Source of the DNA: Aphanothece sp. CMT-3BRIN-NPC111
Lineage (GTDB): Bacteria; Cyanobacteriota; Cyanobacteriia; Cyanobacteriales; JAHHGU01
Direction of reading: 5' to 3'
Assembly (NCBI GenBank): GCA_019359765.1
Contig: JAHHGU010000043.1
Location: 1-46,341 of the forward strand
DNA length: 46,341 nucleotides
Shown here piece after piece: positions 8,255 through 16,617 of the stretch (the stretch's first letter is position 1; the number at the start of each line of letters is the position of its first letter). Under the pieces are notes generated by a model, which did not search any database, was not told the origin of the DNA, and saw only the letters and a list, made by a program, of their open reading frames with translations. Position numbers and translations under genes: made by a program.

Positions 8255-8731
8255 CTATCCCCTTGCTGTTTCGGAAATCATGCCAGTTACATCAGTAAGA
8301 ATGACGGTTTCAAACCAGTAATCAATCACCACCTGAATCGTTTTCATGAATTTCTTGATGTCAATTGGCTTGATAATATAACTATTAGCCCCATACTGAT
8401 AGCAAATATCGATATCTTTGGGGCTAGAGGAGGTTGTGAATACTACAACCGGAATGCTTTTGAGAACATCATCTTGCTTAATCTGCTCAAGAACCTCTCG
8501 TCCATCTGTCCCTGGTAAATTGAGATCGAGCAAAATAATTGATGGACGCGGCGATGAAACTTTTTCAGCGTACTCTCCAGTATGATAGAGAAAGTCTAAC
8601 GCCTCATCCCCATCAATACAACGATAAATTGGGTGAGCAATAGACGACTTCTTAATCATTCGTCCAAAAGCTTCAAAATCTTCATCGCTGTCTTCAACCA
8701 GCAGTAATGGATGAATTGAGTTGCCTGCCAT
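8255..8731 (-). CDS. rcp1: Rcp1-type single-domain response regulator
   Basis: The product from the ATG at 8729-8731 is 158 residues: a stand-alone receiver domain with acidic pair Glu13-Asp14 in LLVEDSDED, phospho-acceptor Asp69 in IILLDLNLPGTDG, Thr99/Thr100 in VVFTTS and Lys121 in YIIKPID. Its length and loops match Rcp1-type partners of cyanobacterial phytochromes, which carry no output domain. An in-frame extension upstream overlaps the kinase gene and does not look like protein. The gene starts 10 bp after the phytochrome stop, the classic cph1-rcp1 arrangement. It should accept phosphate from the phytochrome and may pass it to the downstream kinase by an unknown route. Confidence 0.88.
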   Translation of the reverse strand: MAGNSIHPLLLVEDSDEDFEAFGRMIKKSSIAHPIYRCIDGDEALDFLYHTGEYAEKVSSPRPSIILLDLNLPGTDGREVLEQIKQDDVLKSIPVVVFTTSSSPKDIDICYQYGANSYIIKPIDIKKFMKTIQVVIDYWFETVILTDVTGMISETARG

Positions 8732-8741
8732 AAATCTCACC

Positions 8742-11033
8742 TTACTCCTGCAATGTGAAATAGAAAGTGCTACCTTGACCGTAGGTGGATTCAACCCAAA
8801 TTCTACCGCCATGTCGCTCCACAATTTTTTTAGCAATAGTTAAGCCAGCACCCGTTCCACCCCCATATTTGTTGGCGGCATGCAGACGTTTGAATATGCG
8901 AAAAATGGCATCAAGATGTCTCTCACGAATACCAATACCGTTATCTTTAATATAGAAAACAATAGCTGAGGTTGGGGCTTCACCTTTTTGGAGCTTTTGA
9001 GCCGCTGAGTGAGCGTCCGAGTCCAAAAAACCAATCTCCACCCATTTATCTTCTCTGTCATTGTATTTGAGCGCATTGCCGATCAAATTACTAAATACCT
9101 CGCTCACTTGCACCTTGTCACATACAATCACAGGTAATCGTCGGGGAACGCGGATATCTATACGGGTTTCTTTCAAACTTATGCTTAATACGTCGATAAC
9201 AGACTTCAACAATTCGTTCAAATCTGTCCGCTGCATCGACAGTTCCACCCGTCCCAGACGAGAAAAATGTAGTAAAGAATTAATCAAATCCTCCATGCGC
9301 TGGGTTAAACGCACCAGTGTTTGCAGTTTTGAGACTCCGTCTTCGGTAAGCACACCAGCATAATCTTCAATTAAGAAGCTTGAATAATTGTGAATTCCCC
9401 GCAATGGCTCTTTCAAGTCATGCGAAGCAATATAGGCAAAGGCATCCAGTTCGTTATTGCTACGTTCTAGCTCGGTATTTAATTTTGCCAATTCATCAGC
9501 CTTGCGTAGCACAATCCCAATAATGGCGCTCCTGAGTTCCAGCGCTTCATCGATTTCATACTTCTTCCAGGGCAAAGACTTTAATCTAACGGTTTCTTGC
9601 CACAACTCAAAGGATTTGCGAGGTGATAAACGCATACTACCGTCCGCAGTAACTTCCACTTCTTCCTTGGGATTGCCTCCCCAGTTCACAGTTTGAAGAA
9701 CTTCCGGACGGAACCACAAAATATAATTTTTGGGAATCTGGGAAATCGAAAGTGCTAGTACCCCACTAGCAACATCTTTAAAGTTCTCTGCTTTTGGATA
9801 AAGTTTGGGTAAGGAATCTGTATAAAAAATATTATTATCTAATTGATTTTCTACCCATTCCATTAAATCTTGAATATCCTCTAGATCTGGCGTTTTACCG
9901 ATAACAGTTGAATAGTCACCCGAACATATGGCGACGCCTTCGGCACTGACCAAATCTAGCAAGTTCGAGTGCGACTTAACTAAACCGTTCACAAAAATTT
10001 CTTCATTCCGGATCGCTTCAAGTAACTTTGACTGAAGTGAATTTAATTTAATTTTGTAATCTTTATCTTCATTTTCTTCTTTAGAAGTAAGTTCTAAAGA
10101 CATAACTTGCCCTAAAAACTCGCAAACGGTACGCAGTTCATAGGGAACATACTTCGGGGAATAATGATGGCAAGCTATTAATCCCCATAGCTTTTTATCT
10201 TTGAGTATTGAAATTGACATAGATCCAGTAACTCCCATATTGGTTAAATACTCAATATGGCAAGGAGAAACGCTTCTTAAAACTGAGTAGCTAAGATCTA
10301 TAGGGCTATTTGTAATCGGGTTATGAGCCGGAATCAGGGATGATGGCTGATAATTGAAATTAGGAATTAACCGCAGCCAATTAAGAGCAAATAGTTTTCT
10401 AGCTTGTTTGGGAATGTCTAAAGCAGGATAGTGTAAATCAAGATAAGGAATTAAGCTATCTAGCTTATCCTCTGCTATAACTGCCCCAGAGCCTTCAGTA
10501 TCAAACTTATAAAGCATTACTCGGTCAAAACCCGTTATTCTTCGCACTTCTTTGACAACAGTTTGGCTCAACTCACTCAAGTTAGATGCTTTTTGAATTT
10601 TTGTAAGAGGGGCTTTCACTAAATTATGAAAGCTAAAAAAACTCACCTGGCTTTTATAAATTACAGGCTCTAGCTCAAGTACCAATACTTGCTCTGAACG
10701 ATGGATAATGCCATCAAAGTGAAATACTGAGTCTTGATACTTTATTGATATTTTAATAGGATTGATATTTTCCCAATCTGATAAGAGACATTTATGTAAA
10801 GAATCTATTTGCTCACCATCCAGGATATCTGACAAGGTTTTGTTTAGCAATTCCTCTGGAGGAATGCCGATAATTTCGTCGGTATTATTACTAACTTGTA
10901 AAATTTTTAGCTGAGGTTCTTCTAAGACAAAAAGAATGCCGTGGGGCTGGATTGACCCAGGGATGTGAATTTGTTCCTGCTCCCAGTTGCTAAAATCAAA
11001 TATTTCTACAGTTACGGCTTCTTCCTGACTCAT
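8742..11033 (-). CDS. cph1: Cph1-type phytochrome histidine kinase
   Basis: The 763-residue protein has the order PAS (about 20-125), GAF (about 145-315), PHY (about 330-510), HisKA and ATPase. GAF carries the chromophore cysteine Cys258 followed by His259 (RSVSPCHIEYL), and Asp206-Ile-Pro matches the DIP motif. The PHY tongue shows PRKSF at 471-475. The kinase has His538 in YIASHDLKEPLRG, an N box NLIGNALKYND, DNGIGI and a Gly-rich GTGAGLTIAKK. No cysteine occurs before the PAS domain, so a Cph1-like phycocyanobilin chromophore is more likely than biliverdin. It should be a red/far-red photoreceptor controlling the two downstream genes' products. The start is ATG 11031-11033. Confidence 0.92.
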   Translation of the reverse strand: MSQEEAVTVEIFDFSNWEQEQIHIPGSIQPHGILFVLEEPQLKILQVSNNTDEIIGIPPEELLNKTLSDILDGEQIDSLHKCLLSDWENINPIKISIKYQDSVFHFDGIIHRSEQVLVLELEPVIYKSQVSFFSFHNLVKAPLTKIQKASNLSELSQTVVKEVRRITGFDRVMLYKFDTEGSGAVIAEDKLDSLIPYLDLHYPALDIPKQARKLFALNWLRLIPNFNYQPSSLIPAHNPITNSPIDLSYSVLRSVSPCHIEYLTNMGVTGSMSISILKDKKLWGLIACHHYSPKYVPYELRTVCEFLGQVMSLELTSKEENEDKDYKIKLNSLQSKLLEAIRNEEIFVNGLVKSHSNLLDLVSAEGVAICSGDYSTVIGKTPDLEDIQDLMEWVENQLDNNIFYTDSLPKLYPKAENFKDVASGVLALSISQIPKNYILWFRPEVLQTVNWGGNPKEEVEVTADGSMRLSPRKSFELWQETVRLKSLPWKKYEIDEALELRSAIIGIVLRKADELAKLNTELERSNNELDAFAYIASHDLKEPLRGIHNYSSFLIEDYAGVLTEDGVSKLQTLVRLTQRMEDLINSLLHFSRLGRVELSMQRTDLNELLKSVIDVLSISLKETRIDIRVPRRLPVIVCDKVQVSEVFSNLIGNALKYNDREDKWVEIGFLDSDAHSAAQKLQKGEAPTSAIVFYIKDNGIGIRERHLDAIFRIFKRLHAANKYGGGTGAGLTIAKKIVERHGGRIWVESTYGQGSTFYFTLQE

Positions 11034-11235
11034 CTGCTTATCTCCTTTTGTGAAAATGAAATACCTTCTGCTCTACTTTTGTGTTGGAGTTAGCATATAC
11101 AGAGCGCAAAATGCATTGAAATTTAGTTAATTGAGACTTTAGCTAGAAGTCTCCCAATTTCTTGCCTGTAGCCTTCAAAATCTTTAATAAGTATAAATAC
11201 TTAGATTTATTAGGCTTTGAAAGTTAATATATTTC

Positions 11236-11291
11236 ATACAGTATCTTAAGTTATTGTCTCCAAACGTATACATTTTATACAGTATATTAAG
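11236..11291. promoter_or_regulatory. Paired ATACAGTAT direct repeats upstream of phytochrome operon
   Basis: ATACAGTATCTTAAG at 11236-11250 and ATACAGTATATTAAG at 11277-11291 differ at one position. They are spaced 41 bp apart, close to four helical turns. Each core (ATACAGTAT) is itself palindromic. They lie 200-260 bp upstream of the phytochrome start. A dimeric regulator site is possible; this is inference. Confidence 0.35.
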
Positions 11292-11470
11292 GCTGTCTTT
11301 ACAGGTGCATGTATAGAAAGTAGATTATCCAGCCATTCGACTTTGTATTTTCCTTACAATACTGAAATTGGGGCTGGCAATACTGAATTAATTCTTTTTT
11401 TTCCCAACTGAAAGTCAGCGGGTTCAGACTTTTTTATTCTTGGTCAGATAATAGTTGTATAACAACCTAT

Positions 11471-11504
11471 GTGAAAATAAACGTAACTATGAAATGCTGG
11501 TAAT
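11471..11504 (+). repeat. Dispersed repeat, copy 2 (GTGAAAATAAACGTAAC type)
   Basis: Second copy of the 34-bp repeat at 293-326. It lies 10 bp from the MITE-like element at 11515, whereas copy 1 at 293 is over 1 kb from the corresponding MITE-like copy. Confidence 0.6.
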
Positions 11505-11514
11505 TATTAAGAAA

Positions 11515-11618
11515 TATAGCTGTGGTCATAATGGAAGAGTGAGAATCGACATCATCCCCAGGCACGGATAGTAGAGACGCCCTGCCAGGGTGTCTCTACT
11601 ATTTGAGTGATTGCTATA
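11515..11618. mobile_element. MITE-like element, copy 2, with nested palindrome
   Basis: A 104-bp segment with TATAGC...GCTATA ends shares CATAATGGAAGAGTGA with 1376-1482. Its right half contains a GTAGAGAC palindrome (11568-11602) that copy 1 lacks, so the two families appear nested. Confidence 0.5.
11568..11602. repeat. GTAGAGACG-family palindrome, copy 1
   Basis: ATAGTAGAGAC at 11568-11578 pairs with GTCTCTACTAT at 11592-11602, with further pairing inside (CCCT/AGGG). Related palindromes occur at 26084-26127, 32616-32643 and 35549-35577. Confidence 0.75.
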
Positions 11619-11927
11619 ATTCCCTATCACTAATCACTAAATAGATGCAATTTTCAAGGAAAGCTTTCATCTGCAACACCACTTGTTTCCGGGTGTTCCC
11701 AGCGAGAATCTGATTAGATTGCATTATTGGCTGCGCGATCACCTACCTCACCGCATCGCTGCTTCATCCTATTCGTCATTTCTTTGGTAAAATTACAAGG
11801 CGATAAATAGAGTATATCCAATACCTTCTATGGTTTTGGCTGATGGGGGCGACTGTGGCGTTTATACTAATCCCTATTAGGGATTGAAATATGCTTAAAC
11901 TTAGTTGTTACGTCAGCATTAGTCAGC

Positions 11928-12725
11928 GTGAGTGAAACGCCCCGTAGTTCCGGCTTAGGTGTATGGTTTGGGCGCTTGGTGGCGGCGATATTTTTAGGTG
12001 GACAGGTAATTGTTCACCTATTGAGTCTGAAGATTCACCCGCGTAATACCCTCGACCAAATGGCAGTAGTTGGTCCAGGGTCGCTGTTGATTGCTTTGTT
12101 GACCGCTACTACTGTGGGTATGGTGTTTACGATTCAGGTATCACGGGAGTTTCTCAGTTTAGGTGCCGGAAATGCCGTTGGTGGAGTGCTGGCGATCGCA
12201 TTGAGCCGCGAATTAGCCCCCGTCCTCACGGCTGTAGTTGTAGCAGGGCGAGTTGGATCAGCGTTTGCTGCTGAAATCGGCACCATGCGCGTAACAGAGC
12301 AGATTGACGCTCTCTATATACTGAGAACTGATCCCATTGATTACCTCGTCATTCCCCGCGCGATCGCTTGTTGTATAATGCTGCCAATTTTAACGATTCT
12401 GTCTATTGTTACTGGCATGGCTGGGGGAGTGCTGATTGCCACAAATTTATACGGTATTTCCCAAAACGTGTTTCTTGATTCTGCCAAAAACTTCCTAGAT
12501 GTTTGGGATTTGTGTAGTGCGGCGATTAAGGGAGTTTTCTTTGGAGCGCTGATTGCTGTAATTGGCTGTAGCTGGGGCTTAACAACAACAGGTGGAGCAA
12601 AAGGCGTAGGGAAATCTACCACAGCAGCCGTCGTCACGGCTCTACTGGCAATCTTTATTTCCAACTTTTTCTTGTCTTGGTTGATGTTTCAAGGAACTGG
12701 CGGTGCAATTCTCCAAGGGGGCTGA
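11928..12725 (+). CDS. MlaE-type lipid ABC transporter permease
   Basis: The 265-residue protein has about five or six hydrophobic segments and the MlaE/DUF140 hallmarks: VVGPGSLLIALLTATTVGMV, SRELAPVLTAVVVAGRVGSA and AEIGTMRVTEQIDAL. This last is the coupling-helix region that docks on the ATPase. MlaE permeases move phospholipids between membranes together with MlaF and MlaD; homologues serve the chloroplast TGD lipid importer. No ATPase or MCE-domain gene is adjacent, so those subunits must be encoded elsewhere. The start is GTG 11928, with a weak ribosome site. Downstream genes include plsY, giving a membrane-lipid context. Confidence 0.9.
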   Translation: MSETPRSSGLGVWFGRLVAAIFLGGQVIVHLLSLKIHPRNTLDQMAVVGPGSLLIALLTATTVGMVFTIQVSREFLSLGAGNAVGGVLAIALSRELAPVLTAVVVAGRVGSAFAAEIGTMRVTEQIDALYILRTDPIDYLVIPRAIACCIMLPILTILSIVTGMAGGVLIATNLYGISQNVFLDSAKNFLDVWDLCSAAIKGVFFGALIAVIGCSWGLTTTGGAKGVGKSTTAAVVTALLAIFISNFFLSWLMFQGTGGAILQGG

Positions 12726-12948
12726 AATCAAAAAACATTTCTCGCCTGCCCCTTGCATTTTGTAACTGGTGGGAAACTTTTGCCGGCCTGTACTAGTAGC
12801 CAGCCGCTAAACGTTCCCCAGCAGAGTGTCAAACGATTTTGGATTTTGGATTTATCTCGCCTACTATGCAGGACGAGGCTTGAACCAAATTTCACGTCGT
12901 CAAAATAGAATTGAATTAAGGTAATTTTATCTACCAGGATGGAAGCGT

Positions 12949-13338
12949 ATGACGACCACGACATCTTCGACTGTATCAACCCAAGATATCGAGTTAAAGC
13001 CTAGTTATACCATTCCCTTGGTGCTTGTAATTGCTGGCATGGGGCTGCTAGCATTTCAAGCTTGGTTGAGTTTAGCGATCGCTGCCTTTGGGTTATTCCT
13101 ACTGTTTCAGGCGGCAACAATACGCTTAAAATTTACACAAACAGCTTTAGATGTCTATCGTTCTGAAAGCTTAATCCGGCGCTTTCCTTACCAGGACTGG
13201 CAAAATTGGCAGATTTTTTGGAGACCAGTACCGATTTTGTTCTACTTCAAAGAAGTTAAGAGCATCCACTTCCTGCCAATTCTCTTCGATCCCAAGATGC
13301 TACAAACCTGCTTAGAGGAAAGATGTCCCGTCAAATAG
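12949..13338 (+). CDS. DUF3119-family membrane protein
   Basis: The 129-residue product has two closely spaced hydrophobic segments (about residues 20-60) and a soluble PH-like C-terminal half with RRFPYQDWQNWQIFW and FYFKEVKSIHFLPILFDP. This matches the cyanobacterial/plastid DUF3119 family as I recall it. The function is unknown. It lies 223 bp after the MlaE-type permease and precedes DUF3086 and plsY, an order I recall from other cyanobacteria, which suggests a link to lipid traffic. The stop codon TAG (13336-13338) is the first unit of a heptamer repeat. Confidence 0.75.
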   Translation: MTTTTSSTVSTQDIELKPSYTIPLVLVIAGMGLLAFQAWLSLAIAAFGLFLLFQAATIRLKFTQTALDVYRSESLIRRFPYQDWQNWQIFWRPVPILFYFKEVKSIHFLPILFDPKMLQTCLEERCPVK

Positions 13339-13362
13339 TTAGTTGTTAGTTGTTAGTTGTTA
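13336..13362 (+). repeat. Heptamer tandem repeat (TTAGTTG)n
   Basis: About three and a half units of TTAGTTG begin at the DUF3119 stop codon. This is the short tandem repeat (STRR) class known in cyanobacteria. Confidence 0.8.
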
Positions 13363-13712
13363 AGTCAACCGCCTTACCCACAAAGGGATGAGGCTTGTTC
13401 CTAACCAAGAACCCTCGGTTGAAACCATAGGCTAATTGACTGTAGCCCAAAATGCTCAGGAGTCAGACAAAATGCTTTCTCGTTCCTCTCCCCTAAAAAA
13501 CCCAACCCTATACATAACTATGTTTGTATTTTTTGGTTTTGGTTTGTGAAACTGTTTCCCTAGTCAGCAATGGCTGATAGTTACGTGCCTTTGTTAAAGG
13601 GGTGGACTCAGCTTTTTAAATTATACCAAAGTTATCTGTGGAAGGCGTTACACCCTGCCCCGCCTTCCTCTCCGCCCACAAGGGGACGGGGTTTCCATGC
13701 GGGAAGACTTTT
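13363..13712. other. Spacer before the DUF3086 gene
   Basis: About 350 bp without a convincing gene. It contains two C/G-rich stretches (CCTTACCCACAAAGGGATGAGG near 13373, and CCCCGCC...GGGGACGGGG near 13659-13690) that could be remnants of insertion-sequence ends. A reading frame open from 13638 is an artefact upstream of the real ATG at 13713. Confidence 0.4.
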
Positions 13713-14834
13713 ATGAATTCAGACGAACCTCAAACCCAAGAACAAGAGCCAGCTATTGAGACATCAGATAATTTAGAGGAGCAAACTGCCACGGTGGAAC
13801 CGACAGCGGAGGAACCAGCACCCGGTCTAGCTGAGAACGGGGCAGCAGAGGTAATCGTACGAGTTGCTGACCTCCAACGCCAGGAAGAGGAATTGAGGCA
13901 GCAAATAGCTCTCCTCCAAGCTTCTTACAATAAAATGCTGCAAGCGCAGATCGCTGAAACTCAGGCGACTTTGGGGCGCTTGGTGCAAGAGGCATTGAGC
14001 GATCTAGAGCAACGCAAGCAGGCCTTACAAATTTCAGTCGAACAACTAGAACGACGCCGCGATCGCATTCGGGAAGAGATGCGAAAGAATTTTGCTGGTG
14101 TATCTCAAGATCTTGCTATTCGGGTGCAGGGCTTTAAAGATTATTTAGTGGGTAGCTTACAAGATCTGGCTTCAACAGCTGAACAACTGGAACTGCCAAC
14201 AGCCCAGGAATTGACAAAGCCAGCTGATGTAAGAAAGCTGGAAGTTGTGCCTGTACAATCCCCAGAAACGCCCACAACGCCCCGATTTACAGAAGAGAGT
14301 TTTCAAGCAACCGCGAAGCAAATTCGTAGCATTCTGGACAAATACCGCGCCATGCCTGACTATTATGGTCCTCCCTGGCAATTGCGGCGCACTTTTGAAC
14401 CAGTTCACGCGGAGCGAGTTTCTAACTGGTTCTTCACTCAAGGCGGTCGCGGTGCTGTCCGCACAATGGGTAGCCGCTTGCAAAATATCCTGATTACGTC
14501 TGCGATTATCTCGGTGTTACGCCAGGTGTATGGCGATCGCCTGCGTACTCTTGTCCTCGCCAACACCCCAGAACGGCTGGGAGAATGGCGACGAGGCTTG
14601 CAAGACTGTCTGGGTATCTCTCGCAGTGATTTCGGCCCAGAGCGAGGTCTTGTCCTGTTTGAGGAACCAGAACCTTTGGTGCTAAAAGCTGACAGACTTA
14701 TTAATGAAGGAAAAATGCCACTGATTATGATTGATGAAACAGAAGACCAAATCAATCTTTCGTTACTGCAATTTCCCCTTTGGCTAGCTTTTGCTCCCGA
14801 TCCTCAGCAGATGTCAGCCGATTTTAGATTTTAG
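13713..14834 (+). CDS. DUF3086-family protein (coiled-coil N-terminus)
   Basis: The start is placed at ATG 13713, giving 373 residues; the upstream extension encoded by a C-rich stretch looks non-coding. Residues 1-45 are acidic and disordered. About 45-150 form a long Gln/Glu/Arg-rich coiled coil (DLQRQEEELRQQIALLQ onward). About 215-373 form a folded domain with conserved-looking DYYGPPWQLRRTFEPVH and WFFTQGGRGAVRTMGSR, which I associate with DUF3086. There is no signal peptide and the function is unknown. Position between DUF3119 and plsY is the only functional hint. The last codons and stop lie inside ATTTTAG heptamers. Confidence 0.75.
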   Translation: MNSDEPQTQEQEPAIETSDNLEEQTATVEPTAEEPAPGLAENGAAEVIVRVADLQRQEEELRQQIALLQASYNKMLQAQIAETQATLGRLVQEALSDLEQRKQALQISVEQLERRRDRIREEMRKNFAGVSQDLAIRVQGFKDYLVGSLQDLASTAEQLELPTAQELTKPADVRKLEVVPVQSPETPTTPRFTEESFQATAKQIRSILDKYRAMPDYYGPPWQLRRTFEPVHAERVSNWFFTQGGRGAVRTMGSRLQNILITSAIISVLRQVYGDRLRTLVLANTPERLGEWRRGLQDCLGISRSDFGPERGLVLFEEPEPLVLKADRLINEGKMPLIMIDETEDQINLSLLQFPLWLAFAPDPQQMSADFRF

Positions 14835-14842
14835 ATTTTGTA

Positions 14843-14873
14843 ACCACAGATGAACACAGATGAACACAGATAA
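14843..14873 (+). repeat. Decamer tandem repeat (AACACAGATG)n
   Basis: Three imperfect units of AACACAGATG lie between the DUF3086 stop and plsY. The motif is familiar as a dispersed short repeat in cyanobacterial intergenic DNA. Confidence 0.7.
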
Positions 14874-14950
14874 GATAATTAACCTTGTCTGCGTTTATCT
14901 GCTATCGGTGGCGGTGGCAATTTTTGATTTTCAATTGGGGGATAAGGTGA

Positions 14951-15613
14951 ATGGCTCTGGCGTTGAGTTTATGCGGTCTAATTTTGATTGCTGCCTATCT
15001 ACTTGGCTCAATACCTACTGGGTATACGGCAGGACGGCTACTTAAGGGAATTGATATTCGGGAGCAGGGTTCTGGCTCTACTGGCGCAACTAATGTGCTG
15101 AGGACGCTGGGAAAAGGCCCAGCGCTGCTGGTTTTATTGGTTGATATGTTGAAGGGAGTTGGGGCGATCGCGCTTGTTTATGCTTTCTATTCCTTTACCC
15201 CAACCCCATTACTACCTTTAACCTGGCAACCTTGGCTAGTCGCTGCTGCCGGATTAGCGGTTATCTTCGGTCACAGTTGCTCAATATTCCTTAACTTCAC
15301 GGGCGGCAAATCAGTTGCTACCAGTGTGGGAGTCTTACTCGCCATGTGTCTGTCGGTGGGTTTGGGAACAATGGGTGTTTTCGGCGTGTTTCTGGCTCTA
15401 TCCCGGATCGTGTCTCTCAGTTCTATTGCTGGGGCGATCGCTGTTAACATCCTGATGATTCTCCTCGATCAGCCATTACCCTACGAGCTATTTGCTGCTG
15501 CTGGTGGCTTATATGTCATCTGGCGTCACCGCAGCAACATCCAACGCTTGCTTGCCGGAACGGAGCCGCAGTTAGGACAACAGGTGCCTACACAAGAAGC
15601 GATTAGCAATTAG
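14951..15613 (+). CDS. plsY: Glycerol-3-phosphate acyltransferase PlsY
   Basis: The 220-residue integral membrane protein carries the three PlsY motifs: YLLGSIPTGYTAGR near the N-terminus, GSGSTGATNVLRTLG at about 38, and FGHSCSIFLNFTGGKSVATSVG at about 110. It transfers the acyl group from acyl-phosphate to glycerol-3-phosphate, giving lysophosphatidate, the first step of membrane glycerolipid synthesis. The ATG at 14951 follows GGGGGATAAGGTG. The C-terminus ends in a polar tail (QVPTQEAISN) whose last codons and stop are supplied by a heptamer repeat. Confidence 0.95.
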   Translation: MALALSLCGLILIAAYLLGSIPTGYTAGRLLKGIDIREQGSGSTGATNVLRTLGKGPALLVLLVDMLKGVGAIALVYAFYSFTPTPLLPLTWQPWLVAAAGLAVIFGHSCSIFLNFTGGKSVATSVGVLLAMCLSVGLGTMGVFGVFLALSRIVSLSSIAGAIAVNILMILLDQPLPYELFAAAGGLYVIWRHRSNIQRLLAGTEPQLGQQVPTQEAISN

Positions 15614-15656
15614 CAATTAGCAATTAGCGATTAGCAATTAGCAATTAGCAATTAGC
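15601..15656 (+). repeat. Heptamer tandem repeat (ATTAGCA)n
   Basis: About eight units of ATTAGCA, with one GATTAGC variant near the middle, begin inside the last codons of plsY and extend into the spacer. STRR class. Confidence 0.9.
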
Positions 15657-15724
15657 TTGATTGACTTATTATTTTCAACAATTTATGGAAGCAGTCGAGT
15701 TTTCTAACAGCTAAAAGCTAACAG

Positions 15725-16546
15725 CTACTTACCTAGCTGTTGAGAGCGCCTGTAAGCTGCTACAACTGCCTCTATCAAAGCAGAACGGAAACCTGCGCGC
15801 TCTAACTCGGCAATACCAGTAATTGTGGTGCCGCCAGGACTGGTAACGCGGTCTTTGAGTTCCGCTGGATGCATTCCCGATTCTTGTAATAACTGAGATG
15901 TCCCCAGAACCGTTTGCAGTGCTAACTTAGATGCGATCGCTCTCGGCAACCCAGCGGCAACGCCCCCATCTGCCAACGCTTCAATCATAATTGCTACATA
16001 CGCCGGTCCCGATCCCGATAGACCTGTCACCGCATCCATTAAGGTTTCTGAAACCTCCACCACTTCTCCGACTGCCTGGAAAATTCTCCTTGCCCGTTCC
16101 AGATGTTCGGCGGTGGCTTGATCACCTTTGGCGATCGCACAGATCCCCGCCCCTACCGTTGCTGGTGTATTCGGCATTGCCCGAATCACTGCCTGTGCTG
16201 GAAAAGCAGACTCTAACTGGCTTAAAGAAACCCCAGCCAAAATAGAAATCACCACCTGCCCAGTTTCAACCCTAGCCCTTTGTGCCAGTTTAGCCACCAC
16301 CGCATCAAACACTTGCGGTTTAATTGCCAACAACAGCACTTCTGTTGCCGCCGCTACCGCCCAATTGTCATCTGTTACCTGGACGCCGTATTGCTGTGCT
16401 AAAAAATCCCGCCGTTGAGGTAAGGGATCGCTGACAATCACATCGGCAGGGGAATAAATTTGCTGGGCAATTAAACGGGATAATAACGCTTCACCCATTA
16501 CCCCGCCACCGATCAAACCAAACTTAATAGACAACCCTGCCCTCAT
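15725..16546 (-). CDS. proC: Pyrroline-5-carboxylate reductase
   Basis: The 273-residue protein has the Rossmann start KFGLIGGGVMGEALLSRLI, the cofactor-site region LLLAIKPQVFD, RAMPNTPATVGAGICAIAKG, and the C-terminal signature LKDRVTSPGGTTITGIAELE. It reduces pyrroline-5-carboxylate to proline with NAD(P)H, the last step of proline synthesis. The start is ATG 16544-16546. It is the last gene of the minus-strand run trpE/pabB-like, pipX, pipY, sepF, proC, matching the ylm-type order found widely in bacteria. An inverted heptamer repeat separates it from sepF, so it may be partly uncoupled in expression. Confidence 0.95.
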   Translation of the reverse strand: MRAGLSIKFGLIGGGVMGEALLSRLIAQQIYSPADVIVSDPLPQRRDFLAQQYGVQVTDDNWAVAAATEVLLLAIKPQVFDAVVAKLAQRARVETGQVVISILAGVSLSQLESAFPAQAVIRAMPNTPATVGAGICAIAKGDQATAEHLERARRIFQAVGEVVEVSETLMDAVTGLSGSGPAYVAIMIEALADGGVAAGLPRAIASKLALQTVLGTSQLLQESGMHPAELKDRVTSPGGTTITGIAELERAGFRSALIEAVVAAYRRSQQLGK

Positions 16547-16560
16547 CTATAAATAGAGTT

Positions 16561-16617
16561 ATCAGTTTTGAATTTTGAGTCATGATTTATTCATTCAAAA
16601 CTCAAAACTCAAAACTT
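16561..16617. repeat. Inverted heptamer repeat between sepF and proC
   Basis: Left arm AGTTTTGAATTTTGAGT and right arm with three AAAACTC-type units can pair across about 15 nt. The same repeat class recurs at 19582-19615, 21458-21558, 41705-41769 and 42793-42862. Confidence 0.8.

Larger units (their letters stand above)
11034..11927. other. Long spacer (894 bp) between divergent operons, repeat-rich
   Basis: No convincing ORF is seen on either strand. Contents noted: two ATACAGTATNTTAAG direct repeats near the phytochrome gene, a GTGAAAATAAACGTAAC repeat copy, a MITE-like element with a nested GTAGAGAC palindrome, and AT-rich flanks. A 14-codon ORF (ATG 11891) ends on the permease GTG start but has no independent support. 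Confidence 0.6.

Noticed and set aside
11891..11935. 14-codon ORF ending on the permease start, as a leader peptide
   Set aside because: Only position supports it; no ribosome site or regulatory codon pattern.
13638..13712. N-terminal extension of the DUF3086 gene
   Set aside because: C-rich translation from possible repeat DNA; the ATG at 13713 gives a sensible start.
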